Shown here piece after piece: positions 26,685 to 34,024 of a stretch of DNA of 34,159 nucleotides. The stretch is taken from the NCBI GenBank assembly GCA_013044165.1, contig JABEVB010000251.1, positions 1-34,159 of the forward strand, read 5' to 3'. The position numbers and the translations under genes were made by a program. The notes under the pieces were generated by a model. It had not been told where the DNA came from and did not search any database. It was given only the letters and a program-made list of their open reading frames with translations. This stretch comes from Phycisphaerales bacterium (lineage in GTDB: Bacteria; Planctomycetota; Phycisphaerae; WQYP01). Within the stretch, counting starts at the first letter, position 1. Every line of letters starts with the position of its first letter.

Positions 26685-27188
26685 TCATGGCAATATCTCG
26701 ACCGGAGTGCCCACGCCCACAAGCGAATAGATTTCGGTTATGTCTGCATTACTCACCGCTACGCAACCGGCGGTGCTGGTGCGTCCTTCGGCACAGCCAT
26801 GAATAAATATTTCACCGCCCAGCGGCGTTTTCCACACGCGGTTCTGTACCGTTTCGTCACTCATGTCGGCTGTGATTAAATCATCCACCAGTTGCTGGTA
26901 CTGCGACGGATTCAGCAGCCCGCGCTTAAGCCCGCGCAGGGCATGGGCCAGGTTGGGGTAATTAAGCCCCAGTGAAAGATGAAATTTGCTCTGCGGATTT
27001 TTGAACACAACATAAAACAGTCCCAGCGGCGTGATGCGGTCGCCCTCCACTTGTTTATCGCCGGGGTTGGTGCCGGTGATGCAGGCATAGCTGCGCCATC
27101 TTCTGGGTCCATCAAAAAGGTCCAGCCGTCCAGCGGCTTTATGTACAATAATTCGCGGTTGGGCCGGCGGCACTGATGCTTCAGTCAT
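26685..27188 (-). CDS. L,D-transpeptidase (YkuD) family protein
   Basis: A 167-residue YkuD-domain enzyme. L,D-transpeptidases form 3-3 peptidoglycan crosslinks or attach proteins to it. The catalytic motif is complete: His130 in EIFIHGCAEG and Cys142 in STAGCVAVSN. The earlier part has the usual beta strands (RLDLFDG, LGLFYVVFK). There is no signal peptide or membrane anchor, which is unusual since these enzymes act in the periplasm; a missed start or different role is possible. ATG 27188 overlaps the DUF218 stop as ATGA. Part of the lipA-DUF218-LDT minus cluster. Confidence 0.88.
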   Translation of the reverse strand: MTEASVPPAQPRIIVHKAAGRLDLFDGPRRWRSYACITGTNPGDKQVEGDRITPLGLFYVVFKNPQSKFHLSLGLNYPNLAHALRGLKRGLLNPSQYQQLVDDLITADMSDETVQNRVWKTPLGGEIFIHGCAEGRTSTAGCVAVSNADITEIYSLVGVGTPVEILP

Positions 27189-28336
27189 GGCTGCCTCATA
27201 ACCGGATGATGATAGTTGCGGTCAAAGTAATAAACAGCGTAACCCACCAGTTCATGCACCACCGCAAAGATGCTGGTTTGCCGCCACACATGATGCCGCG
27301 ATGCCACCGTATAAACTTTCATACCAAACTGTCGGTAGGCCAGCCGCGCTCGCGGCAAATGGTAATCGGAACTGACAACGACAATGGTTTTCCAGTGATA
27401 CTGTTGCTTCAACTGCAGCGTATCCCAGGCGCTGTAGCGGGTGTTGTCGCCATAAAAATCGAGCACCAGTTTTCGTTGCGGCACGTCGGCGGCGCGGCAT
27501 AGTTTTTCCATCGCGAGCGGGGCATTTTGCCGCGGGTTGCTTATGCCATATGGAGCATTGGCGCTAAGCATAATCATGCGAACCCGGCCTTGCTTATATA
27601 GATCAATGGCCTTACGCGTGCGGGCGGCGGCGGTCCAGCCGCAGACGTCGTGTGGCAGCGTAGCATTACCCAGCACCACCGCTACATCACACACCATGGA
27701 TCGCGGCGGTGGATTGGCCCGAAACAAAAAGCAGAAAATCACCACCACCAGTGCTGCCCACAGCGTAACAATGACGCGATCAGCCCATCGCGGCTTAAGC
27801 AATCGCATGCCCGGCACCGGCGGCGGCAGCAGTTCCGGCTCAAAGCCGGTGACGTTCCAGGGTTTGGTGCTAAGCCAGGCCGCTAGAATCATCGCCACCA
27901 GCAGGCACATGGGTATTTGGAAGGTGGTATTCACGCGGCCGCTATGCAGGAGGTTATAAAACTGATGAGCATTGTAGAGTAGCGCCGCGAGCAACATCCA
28001 GCTTGGCAGGCTCAGAACCAGGGACAGATGGCGTCGCCAGGTAAGCCGTTCCAGCGAAAGAGGTTTTGGACTGACGCGCCACGGGTACCGCAGCCAATAT
28101 AGGACAAGCAACGAAACAAGCCACAGCGGTGGAAATATCGCCTGCATGGCATGGCCGCCTGCAAAACGCAAATCTACCCAGCGCCACGCCTGGCCGGTAA
28201 GTATGCTTACCGCCCCACCCCAATAAACCATGCCATCGAGCACGCGAAAAGCAACCCCCGCCTGTGACCAGCCAGCCGCAGCCGACACTACTGCGTCCGG
28301 TGGCATCTTGTGGGGAGCCATCACTGAAGCATCCAT
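27185..28336 (-). CDS. Membrane protein with DUF218 (YdcF/ElyC-like) domain
   Basis: A 383-residue membrane protein. I start at ATG 28336 with GGGA seven bases upstream; a GTG at 28342 and an ATG at 28321 are alternatives. Four membrane helices occupy roughly 60-215 (LWLVSLLVLYWL, SLPSWMLLAALLY, CLLVAMILAAWL, LWAALVVVIFCFLF). The DUF218 domain is at about 230-370, with DVAVVLGNATL, AIDLYKQGRVRMIMLSANAP, YGDNTRYSAWDTL and VVSSDYHLPRARLAYRQFGMKV. ElyC, SanA and YdcF of this group act on envelope biogenesis or antibiotic tolerance. Coupled to the L,D-transpeptidase gene by ATGA, which supports an envelope role. Confidence 0.88.
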   Translation of the reverse strand: MDASVMAPHKMPPDAVVSAAAGWSQAGVAFRVLDGMVYWGGAVSILTGQAWRWVDLRFAGGHAMQAIFPPLWLVSLLVLYWLRYPWRVSPKPLSLERLTWRRHLSLVLSLPSWMLLAALLYNAHQFYNLLHSGRVNTTFQIPMCLLVAMILAAWLSTKPWNVTGFEPELLPPPVPGMRLLKPRWADRVIVTLWAALVVVIFCFLFRANPPPRSMVCDVAVVLGNATLPHDVCGWTAAARTRKAIDLYKQGRVRMIMLSANAPYGISNPRQNAPLAMEKLCRAADVPQRKLVLDFYGDNTRYSAWDTLQLKQQYHWKTIVVVSSDYHLPRARLAYRQFGMKVYTVASRHHVWRQTSIFAVVHELVGYAVYYFDRNYHHPVMRQP

Positions 28337-28407
28337 GCACACGTCCCACTACACGATGAAATAACAGATCATGCCCCAACATCGGTTATGCCGCGCATGG
28401 TCTTGCG

Positions 28408-29355
28408 CTAACTCTGCCCGCTGGCTGCCTGTTGCTGCCAGTTTAACTGTGCCTGCTCGTCGGCATGATAGCTTGAGCGCACCAGCGGCCCCGATTCAAC
28501 AACAGAAAAGCCAATCTCCAGACCGAATGCTTTCCATCGGGCAAACTCTTCGGGCGTTACCCAGCGGTCTATGGGAAGATGTTCGCGGGTGGGCTGCAGG
28601 TACTGCCCCAGCGTCAGAATGTCCACACAGGCAGCGCGAATGTCAACGAGTGTTTGCCGCAGTTCTTCATCTGTTTCGCCGATACCGAGCATAAGACCTG
28701 TTTTGGTGGTAAAGCCCCGATCTTTGGCTCGCTTTAAAAGTTCCAGGGAGCGATGGTATTTGGCCTGCGGCCGCACGCGACGGTACTGGCTGGGAACCGT
28801 TTCCACATTGTGGTTAAGAATATCTGGCTTTGAATCAAGCACACGATCAAGATCGCCCCAATGCCCGCAGAAGTCCGGAATAAGAACTTCAATGGTGGTG
28901 CCGGGAGAGGCTGCGCGTATGCTGGTGATAGTCTCAGCCCAAATTGCCGAGCCGCCATCGGGTAGCTCGTCGCGATTGACCGATGTAATAACAATATGTT
29001 TGAGTCGCATGCGGGCGGCAGCGTCGGCCACGCGGCGCGGCTCATCCAAATCGAGCACTGGCGGGCGGCCGGTGGCAATGTGACAAAAGCCACAACTACG
29101 CGTGCAGACGTCGCCTAAAATCATGAGCGTGGCGGTGCCACGGCTCCAGCATTCGCCCATATTGGGACACTTGGCCGACTCGCATACCGTGTGGAGTTTA
29201 TTATCGTCCACGATGCCGCGCATGTGCGTGTAGCCCGGCCCGGCAGGCAGCTTAACCCGCAGCCAGGGCGGCTTGCGACCGGGCAGGGTATGGTCGGGGC
29301 GCAATGCCGCATCGGAAGCGACCGGCAAACTAACAATACTTGGCTGGCTGGCCAT
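28408..29355 (-). CDS. lipA: Lipoyl synthase
   Basis: Radical-SAM enzyme that inserts two sulfurs into protein-bound octanoate to make lipoate. ATG 29355 is used, with AGGGA upstream, giving 315 residues. The auxiliary cluster motif [12 protein letters not shown] (Cys58, 63, 69) and the radical-SAM motif CTRSCGFC (Cys84, 88, 91) are complete. Further family features are [38 protein letters not shown] and the C-terminal [10 protein letters not shown] with the conserved serine. The frame could be opened further at 29409 but those residues are not LipA-like. Gap of 71 bases to DUF218. LipB is not in the window. Confidence 0.97.
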   Translation of the reverse strand: MASQPSIVSLPVASDAALRPDHTLPGRKPPWLRVKLPAGPGYTHMRGIVDDNKLHTVCESAKCPNMGECWSRGTATLMILGDVCTRSCGFCHIATGRPPVLDLDEPRRVADAAARMRLKHIVITSVNRDELPDGGSAIWAETITSIRAASPGTTIEVLIPDFCGHWGDLDRVLDSKPDILNHNVETVPSQYRRVRPQAKYHRSLELLKRAKDRGFTTKTGLMLGIGETDEELRQTLVDIRAACVDILTLGQYLQPTREHLPIDRWVTPEEFARWKAFGLEIGFSVVESGPLVRSSYHADEQAQLNWQQQAASGQS

Positions 29356-29637
29356 GAGGTCCCTGTAGAGGTTGGCGGCCGCGCCATGGCCACCACGGCC
29401 GTGGCGCAAGCCCGCATTACTTTAGGCCACTGTGTTCGAGCGGCCCTGTCACTTCAATAGTATACCAAACCTGCCTGCCGTGCGTGGACCTGCAGTGATC
29501 GGCCATTGCCGGGCAATTCAAGATGCCTGGCAGAGGGCCTCGAGGTAATTTTGATCTTCAGCGGCATGATTCCATCGCGTTTTTATCGCTGTGCCGCCCC
29601 AAACAACGACTTCCCGCAATATCTGGCGGCTTAGGCT

Positions 29638-30018
29638 CTACCCCTCGGCAATGGCGCTGGCAATGGCCACAGTGTCGGTATGGCTTAGCGAAAGGTGCCA
29701 TTGCTTAATGCCCTGCCCAAGGGCCAGTCGCCGCGCCTCACCAGAAAGCTCCACATACGGCTTGCCGGCGGCGTCACGGCGCACTTCCACATCCGTCCAT
29801 GTGATCGCACCCCGCCAGCCAGTGCCCAAGGCCTTGAGCACCGCCTCTTTGGCGGCAAAACGCGCCGCATAGTGCATGGCCGGGCATTTATGATCGCGGC
29901 AATAAGACTGCTCTACAAGCGTGAAGCAGCGGTTTAAAAAGTGCTCGCCATGGCGATCCATCATATCTGCAATGCGAGCAACTTCGGCAATATCCACACC
30001 ATGGCCAATAATCACCAT
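29638..30018 (-). CDS. acpS: Holo-[acyl-carrier-protein] synthase
   Basis: Transfers 4'-phosphopantetheine from coenzyme A to acyl carrier protein, needed for fatty acid synthesis. The 126-residue length and motifs match AcpS: HGVDIAEVARI at the start with metal-binding Asp9, RFAAKEAVLKALGTG with Glu58, and SLSHTDTVAIASA at the end. ATG 30018 has no strong Shine-Dalgarno sequence. It follows the rhodanese gene by 62 bases on the same strand. Confidence 0.97.
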   Translation of the reverse strand: MVIIGHGVDIAEVARIADMMDRHGEHFLNRCFTLVEQSYCRDHKCPAMHYAARFAAKEAVLKALGTGWRGAITWTDVEVRRDAAGKPYVELSGEARRLALGQGIKQWHLSLSHTDTVAIASAIAEG

Positions 30019-30080
30019 GAAAGCACTTTATTCCCAAATGTCCAGCACAAATTGTTTAGTATGCTCTTATCGTGACACCA

Positions 30081-30479
30081 TCAATATCGCTTGACTGCGG
30101 GATCTATCAGCAGGCTCCAGCTATCTATACCACCCGCCAGCGAGTGCACATGCTTAAAGCCCGCATGCCGCAAAAATGCTGTTGCTCGCAGCGACCGACT
30201 GCCATGATGGCAATGTACGATAATTCGTTTATCGGCATGCTGCTTCAACTCTTCAATCTTGTGCGGCAACTGATCTAACGGCACCAACACCGCCCCTTGA
30301 ATATTGGCTGCTTCATGCTCGCGCGGCGTGCGAACGTCCAGCAATACATGCGGATGCTGCCGACTGCGCAGTTCGTGCAGCTCGTGCGGATGAATTTCCC
30401 ATTCCGGATCGTGCTGCAGCTGATGCTTGCTCGATGCCGCCTTATGCCCGGAAGCCTCCGGCTTATTGGATGCCGACAT
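30081..30479 (-). CDS. Single-domain rhodanese-like sulfurtransferase
   Basis: Carries sulfane sulfur as a cysteine persulfide. The frame opens at 30743, but ATG 30479 has a strong GAGGAGG site and gives a sensible 132-residue protein: polar N-terminus (1-22) then the rhodanese fold. LLDVRTPREHEAANI and the active loop CHHGSRS (Cys90) with GGIDSW near the end are intact. The CHHG loop is like that of rhodaneses fused or paired to MoeB/ThiF-type systems. Divergent from the JAMM peptidase gene, 113 bases apart. Confidence 0.9.
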   Translation of the reverse strand: MSASNKPEASGHKAASSKHQLQHDPEWEIHPHELHELRSRQHPHVLLDVRTPREHEAANIQGAVLVPLDQLPHKIEELKQHADKRIIVHCHHGSRSLRATAFLRHAGFKHVHSLAGGIDSWSLLIDPAVKRY

Positions 30480-30592
30480 GTATAACCTCCTCAAACAAGA
30501 ACATACCACAACCGTCGCGATGGTAGTATATAAGAAAGGCATCGCCGGCCGCCATGCAGCGTTTGATAGATGCCCCGAGCCAACGGACAACC

Positions 30593-31081
30593 ATGATGAA
30601 CAAAAAGCCAACGCAACATCCAACCGACGTCCCACCCCGCATCTACCTGCCTGCGAGCCTGCGCCAGCCAATCGAAGAGCATCTTGGCGCCGCGTATCCG
30701 CAGGAGGCGTGCGGGCTGCTGTTGACCGAGCCCAATCAGCCACTGATGCAACCCGAAAGGGAGATACATATTGCGGCGGTTTGGCCCATGGCCAACGAAG
30801 CGCCGGAGGCCGAACGATTCAATCGCTATGCCATTGCTCCGGCCGCCATGCACCAGGCGCAAAACCAGGCCTCGGCCGCCGGACTGGATATTGTGGGCGT
30901 TTACCACAGCCACCCTGATGCACCCGCGCAGCCCAGCGCAACAGATTTAACCGCTGCGTGGCCAGTTTACATTTATATCATTGTGCACACCGGCAGCACT
31001 GGAGCCACCGAATGGCAGGCCTGGCGATTAAGCGAGGATGGCCCCCACCGAGTCTTTGTGCAGGTGGCGCTTGAGACATAA
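30593..31081 (+). CDS. JAMM/MPN+ metallopeptidase (Mov34/Mec-like)
   Basis: A 162-residue zinc peptidase of the JAB1/MPN family. ATG 30593 (or the ATG at 30596) is chosen over the weak start at 30554. Residues: Glu38 in PQEACGLLL, then the JAMM motif His105-Ser-His107 (GVYHSHPDA), Ser115 and Asp118, all conserved. Bacterial members release cargo from small ubiquitin-like sulfur carriers, for instance Mec acting on CysO-cysteine. Sitting next to a rhodanese and before an SQR-like enzyme, it fits a sulfur-carrier processing role, though no ThiS/MoaD-like protein was seen here. The shine-dalgarno is weak. Confidence 0.88.
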   Translation: MMNKKPTQHPTDVPPRIYLPASLRQPIEEHLGAAYPQEACGLLLTEPNQPLMQPEREIHIAAVWPMANEAPEAERFNRYAIAPAAMHQAQNQASAAGLDIVGVYHSHPDAPAQPSATDLTAAWPVYIYIIVHTGSTGATEWQAWRLSEDGPHRVFVQVALET

Positions 31082-31327
31082 AGCCTCTGCAACAAGGGAG
31101 CAACCGTAACCTGCGGAGCTTTCACGCCATGGCGTGCATATTCACCCTGAAACCATCCCTCCAACTGCATGAGGCAACTCACAGCCAAATGGCTGCTTCA
31201 TAGTGGAGAATAACCGACGCGAAGCGCAAAAAGAGCCGGTTTGCAAATAATTACGTAGTTTCGTATCCTGATGTATGTTGTCGCGGGGCTTTCGGCAGGC
31301 GACGCGTTCTTTTTGAAGGAGCGTGTA

Positions 31328-32782
31328 ATGGCCAACATCGTCGTACTTGGCGCTGGAATTGCCGGGCACACAGCGGCGCTTTTTCTGCGCCGTCGCCTCC
31401 CGAAAGAACATCAGGTGATCGTCGTTTCTCCCAAGGATGTGTACAACTGGATTCCATCCAACATCTGGGTGGGCGTTGGGGTCATGTCCGCCAAAGATGT
31501 GGTGGTGCCTCTGCAACCCGTTTATCAGCGAATGAACATTGCCTTTGTTCAGGGACGCGCGGTAGAAATTCATCCACAGGGATCCGCCAGTCGTGCATCG
31601 CCGTATGTCGTGGCTGAACAAACCGGCAGCCAACGCACCGGCCAACGGCAGGAAATACCATACGATTATCTGATCAACGCGTCGGGGCCTAAACTCAATT
31701 TCGCCGCCACGCCGGGGCTTGGCCCTGATGGCTTTTCGCAGTCGGTATGCACCTTCGAACATGCGGAGCGGGCGGCAACCGCTTTCCTGCAATGCGTAGA
31801 GCGCATGCGCAGCGGCCAGTCGCAGACGATGCTCATCGGCGTGGGCCACGGCACCTGCACCTGCGAAGGGGCTGCATTTGAGTATGTGCTAAACGTTGAG
31901 TTTGAATTGCGACGACACAATGTGCGCGACAAGGCCCGCGTTATTTACATAACCAACGAGGCCGAAATAGGCGACTTTGGCGTTGGAGGCCTGCACCTTA
32001 AGCGCGGGGGCTATGTGGTCTCAAGCCGCATTTTCGCCGAGTCGCTGTTTGCGGAGCGCGGCGTTGAGTGGATTACCGGCGCTCATGTTAAACAAGTTGA
32101 AGCCGCACGCGTAACCTACGAAACGCTCGATGGCCAAACGCATGAACAGGGCTTCGACTACGCGATGCTCCTGCCACCATTTACCGGCGTTGGCATCAAG
32201 GCATTTGACCGCCAGGGAGTCGACATCACTTCAGAAATGTTTGCGCCAAATGGTTTTATGAAGGTAGATGCCGATTACACAAAAAAGCCCTATGCACAAT
32301 GGAAAGCGTCTGACTGGCCGCGCTTTTATCAAAATCCGCAATATCAAAATATTTATGCGGTAGGTATTGCGTTTGCGCCGCCCCACCCGATTTCGGAACC
32401 GCGGCTAAGCGCGTCAGGCACGCAGATTTCGCCTGCGCCGCCGCGCACCGGCATGCCTTCGGCCATCATGGGGCGCGTGGTTGCCAACAACATCGCCGAC
32501 CTGGTGCTGAACCGGCAACATCCACCGCGCACCGCTTCGCTGGCAGAGCTTGGCGCCGCCTGCGTGGCTTCCGCCGGAGCCAACTGGTTCTCAGGCACCG
32601 CCGCATCCATGACCATGTACCCGGTGGTACCCGACTTTGAACGTTTCGGCGATTATGGCCGCGACTTAAAATTCACCTTTGGTGATATAGGCTCCGCCGG
32701 TCACTGGATCAAAAAACTGCTGCATTATATGTTTATTTACAAGGCCAAGGCTCGGCCATTGTGGTGGATGATTCCGGAGTAA
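31328..32782 (+). CDS. FAD-dependent sulfide:quinone oxidoreductase-like enzyme
   Basis: A 484-residue flavoprotein. ATG 31328 has AAGGAG seven bases upstream. The N-terminus VVLGAGIAGHTAALFLR binds FAD, VVSPKDVYNWIPSNIWVGVG is typical of sulfide:quinone reductases, and INASGP is a second flavin motif. Cysteines at 141, 177, 179 (GHGTCTCEG) and 412 (GAACVASAG) are candidates for the sulfide-handling set; SQRs use two or three Cys. The C-terminal LKFTFGDIGSAGHWIKKLLH looks amphipathic for membrane association. It may oxidise sulfide to polysulfide with quinone as acceptor. It could also be a related flavocytochrome or NADH dehydrogenase; the precise type is inferred. A 44-codon gene follows six bases after the stop. 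Confidence 0.85.
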   Translation: MANIVVLGAGIAGHTAALFLRRRLPKEHQVIVVSPKDVYNWIPSNIWVGVGVMSAKDVVVPLQPVYQRMNIAFVQGRAVEIHPQGSASRASPYVVAEQTGSQRTGQRQEIPYDYLINASGPKLNFAATPGLGPDGFSQSVCTFEHAERAATAFLQCVERMRSGQSQTMLIGVGHGTCTCEGAAFEYVLNVEFELRRHNVRDKARVIYITNEAEIGDFGVGGLHLKRGGYVVSSRIFAESLFAERGVEWITGAHVKQVEAARVTYETLDGQTHEQGFDYAMLLPPFTGVGIKAFDRQGVDITSEMFAPNGFMKVDADYTKKPYAQWKASDWPRFYQNPQYQNIYAVGIAFAPPHPISEPRLSASGTQISPAPPRTGMPSAIMGRVVANNIADLVLNRQHPPRTASLAELGAACVASAGANWFSGTAASMTMYPVVPDFERFGDYGRDLKFTFGDIGSAGHWIKKLLHYMFIYKAKARPLWWMIPE

Positions 32783-32788
32783 ACACCC

Positions 32789-32923
32789 ATGAACTCAGGC
32801 CAACGTCACGCACCCATGCCAACAACCACAACGCGATTTTTTCGCACGTTTGTGCCGTGGCAACTCATCAAGTTCATCAGCATCAATCTTAAAATGATTC
32901 GGATGATCAGGCGCTCGCATTGA
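32789..32923 (+). CDS. Small basic membrane-associated protein downstream of SQR-like gene
   Basis: A 44-residue open frame starts six bases after the SQR-like stop. Its Shine-Dalgarno is the GGAG at 32776-32779 inside the end of the upstream gene, nine bases from ATG 32789. Residues 17-44 are rich in Phe, Ile, Leu, Met, Lys and Arg (FFRTFVPWQLIKF, then INLKMIRMIRRSH) and form a likely amphipathic or membrane helix. Small companions to SQR genes exist and it may help assembly or membrane attachment. Frame position and spacing favour a real gene, but it is short. Confidence 0.6.
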   Translation: MNSGQRHAPMPTTTTRFFRTFVPWQLIKFISINLKMIRMIRRSH

Positions 32924-33099
32924 CGCGGCGCAGGTTGATGGCTTTTCTGCCGCCGCGTGCTGCAACAACAGCGGAAATGCCGACATCTGCAATCCTGCAA
33001 AATACCACCGGCTCTGACATTGTGCTCCGCCCGTCGCACCTATTACACATGGGCTATTTTTACGGGCGTTGCCATCCACCGTGCGGCAAGTTCCTCCCC

Positions 33100-33279
33100 C
33101 TATTTGCCCATGAAGTGCAGCACCACCAACATGGTGAGAGCGGTGATGACGGGCAGCAACACGCAAGCGAGCAGAATAATGCTGGTGAGCCGGTCATCCG
33201 AATCGTCCGGCTGATTTTTCTGCCTGCGATGCCGCTCCTCTTCGCTGGCGGCGAGATATAAAAGCAGCCAATCGTCCAT
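33100..33279 (-). CDS. Small single-pass membrane protein
   Basis: A 59-residue protein starting at ATG 33279, without a Shine-Dalgarno site but with a perfect TATAAT six bases before the ATG. It has a charged N-terminal region (MDDWLLLYLAASEEERHRRQ, then QPDDSDD) and a C-terminal helix (IILLACVLLPVITALTMLVV). A longer frame to 33378 looks like upstream read-through. Family unknown. Small planctomycete membrane proteins of this type are common. Confidence 0.55.
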   Translation of the reverse strand: MDDWLLLYLAASEEERHRRQKNQPDDSDDRLTSIILLACVLLPVITALTMLVVLHFMGK

Positions 33280-33285
33280 TACCAA

Positions 33286-33291
33286 ATTATA
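33286..33291 (-). promoter_or_regulatory. TATAAT -10 placed six bases before a start codon
   Basis: On the minus strand a perfect TATAAT (33286-33291) is followed by six bases and then ATG 33279. A -35 is poor (TTGCCT 19 bases upstream). The geometry predicts transcription starting at the initiation codon, as for guaB. Confidence 0.4.
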
Positions 33292-33484
33292 CCATCGCGG
33301 CCGTCGGCAAAGGCAAGCCTCGGGCATCCCTGCGGCTGCTGGCGCCGCATCAAATTCAATGTTGAAGCTTTGAAACACGTCGGTCTTGGAAAGCGTTTAC
33401 TCTGATGCGACCAACACGCAAAGGAAATTAGGTCTCCGCGTGGGAGTTAAGACTAGCGCAAAGACATAACGATGAGGGCCAGAT

Positions 33485-33557
33485 GGGCGGTGAGGGACTC
33501 GAACCCCCGACATCCGCGGTGTAAACACGGCGCTCTAACCAACTGAGCTAACCGCCC
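33485..33557 (-). tRNA. tRNA-Val, anticodon TAC
   Basis: On the minus strand the 73 bases fold as a tRNA: acceptor GGGCGGT pairs with ACCGCCC, D arm GCTC...GAGC, anticodon stem CCGTG with CGCGG around loop TTTACAC, and T arm GGGGG-TTCGAGT-CCCTC. The anticodon TAC decodes GTA and GTG. No CCA is encoded. There is room for an independent promoter upstream. Confidence 0.97.
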
Positions 33558-33572
33558 GATTCGGCGCCCCTT

Positions 33573-33601
33573 ACAATACCGCACATTGACCGGCGGGTCG
33601 A
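33573..33601 (-). promoter_or_regulatory. Promoter for tRNA-Val
   Basis: TCGACC (complement of 33596-33601) and TATTGT (complement of 33573-33578) are separated by 17 bases, 15 bases before the tRNA. Each matches four of six consensus bases. Confidence 0.45.
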
Positions 33602-33715
33602 GCGCGGGCGGGCAATCCATTTGGGGGTCTCTGCTGGATCAAAGCCGCGGCAACATTCCACCATAACGATGATATACATCGCACAAAGTAACTATTGAGC
33701 TACGCGATTGCAAAT

Positions 33716-33760
33716 CAATAAAAAAATAGGCCGCCAACTGTCGCATCACAGTGGGCGGCC
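33716..33760 (-). terminator. Strong intrinsic terminator upstream of tRNA-Val
   Basis: Stem GGCCGCCCACTGT with ACAGTTGGCGGCC (33748-33760 and 33729-33741; one mismatch, six-base loop), then TATTTTTTTATTG on the minus strand. No minus-strand protein gene reads into it within the window, which points to the small RNA candidate as its transcript. Confidence 0.8.
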
Positions 33761-33817
33761 CAGGTTATGGGAGGAATCTTATGGTCTCTTTCTGCCACTA
33801 TCATCGGCAGAACCTTC
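33718..33817 (-). ncRNA. Candidate small regulatory RNA with exposed CCUCCC and intrinsic terminator
   Basis: Reading the minus strand: a promoter-like TTGCAA (33847-33852), 17-base spacer, TAAAGT (33824-33829), then about seven bases to a start near 33817. Next comes a perfect seven-base hairpin (33806-33812 with 33790-33796), an unpaired stretch with TCCTCCC (33769-33775), and a strong terminator (33748-33760 with 33729-33741, twelve of thirteen pairs) ending in T7 (33720-33726). That is the standard layout of a trans-acting bacterial small RNA, about 100 nucleotides. The CCUCCC can pair with Shine-Dalgarno sites. An alternative is a plus-strand reading frame (33781-34032) with GGGAGGA as its ribosome site. 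Confidence 0.5.
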
Positions 33818-34024
33818 AATACAACTTTACTTTTTTTTCAACTCCATTGCAAGCGGTTTGCAAACCAACACCAAATCCTTTGCCAGCACACCCTAAAACG
33901 TGCCATCTTAGCGTTGGGCAGGCCCACAAAAATCGGCTAAAATATGCCGAAGGCCTCATCAGAACAACGCCCGGTAGGCCAGATTGTTGCACGGCGGCAA
34001 CAAAATTTATATTTTGGAGCGGAA

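Noticed and set aside
31142-31849. 235-codon minus-strand open frame
   Set aside because: Antisense to the SQR-like gene start; no support as a protein.
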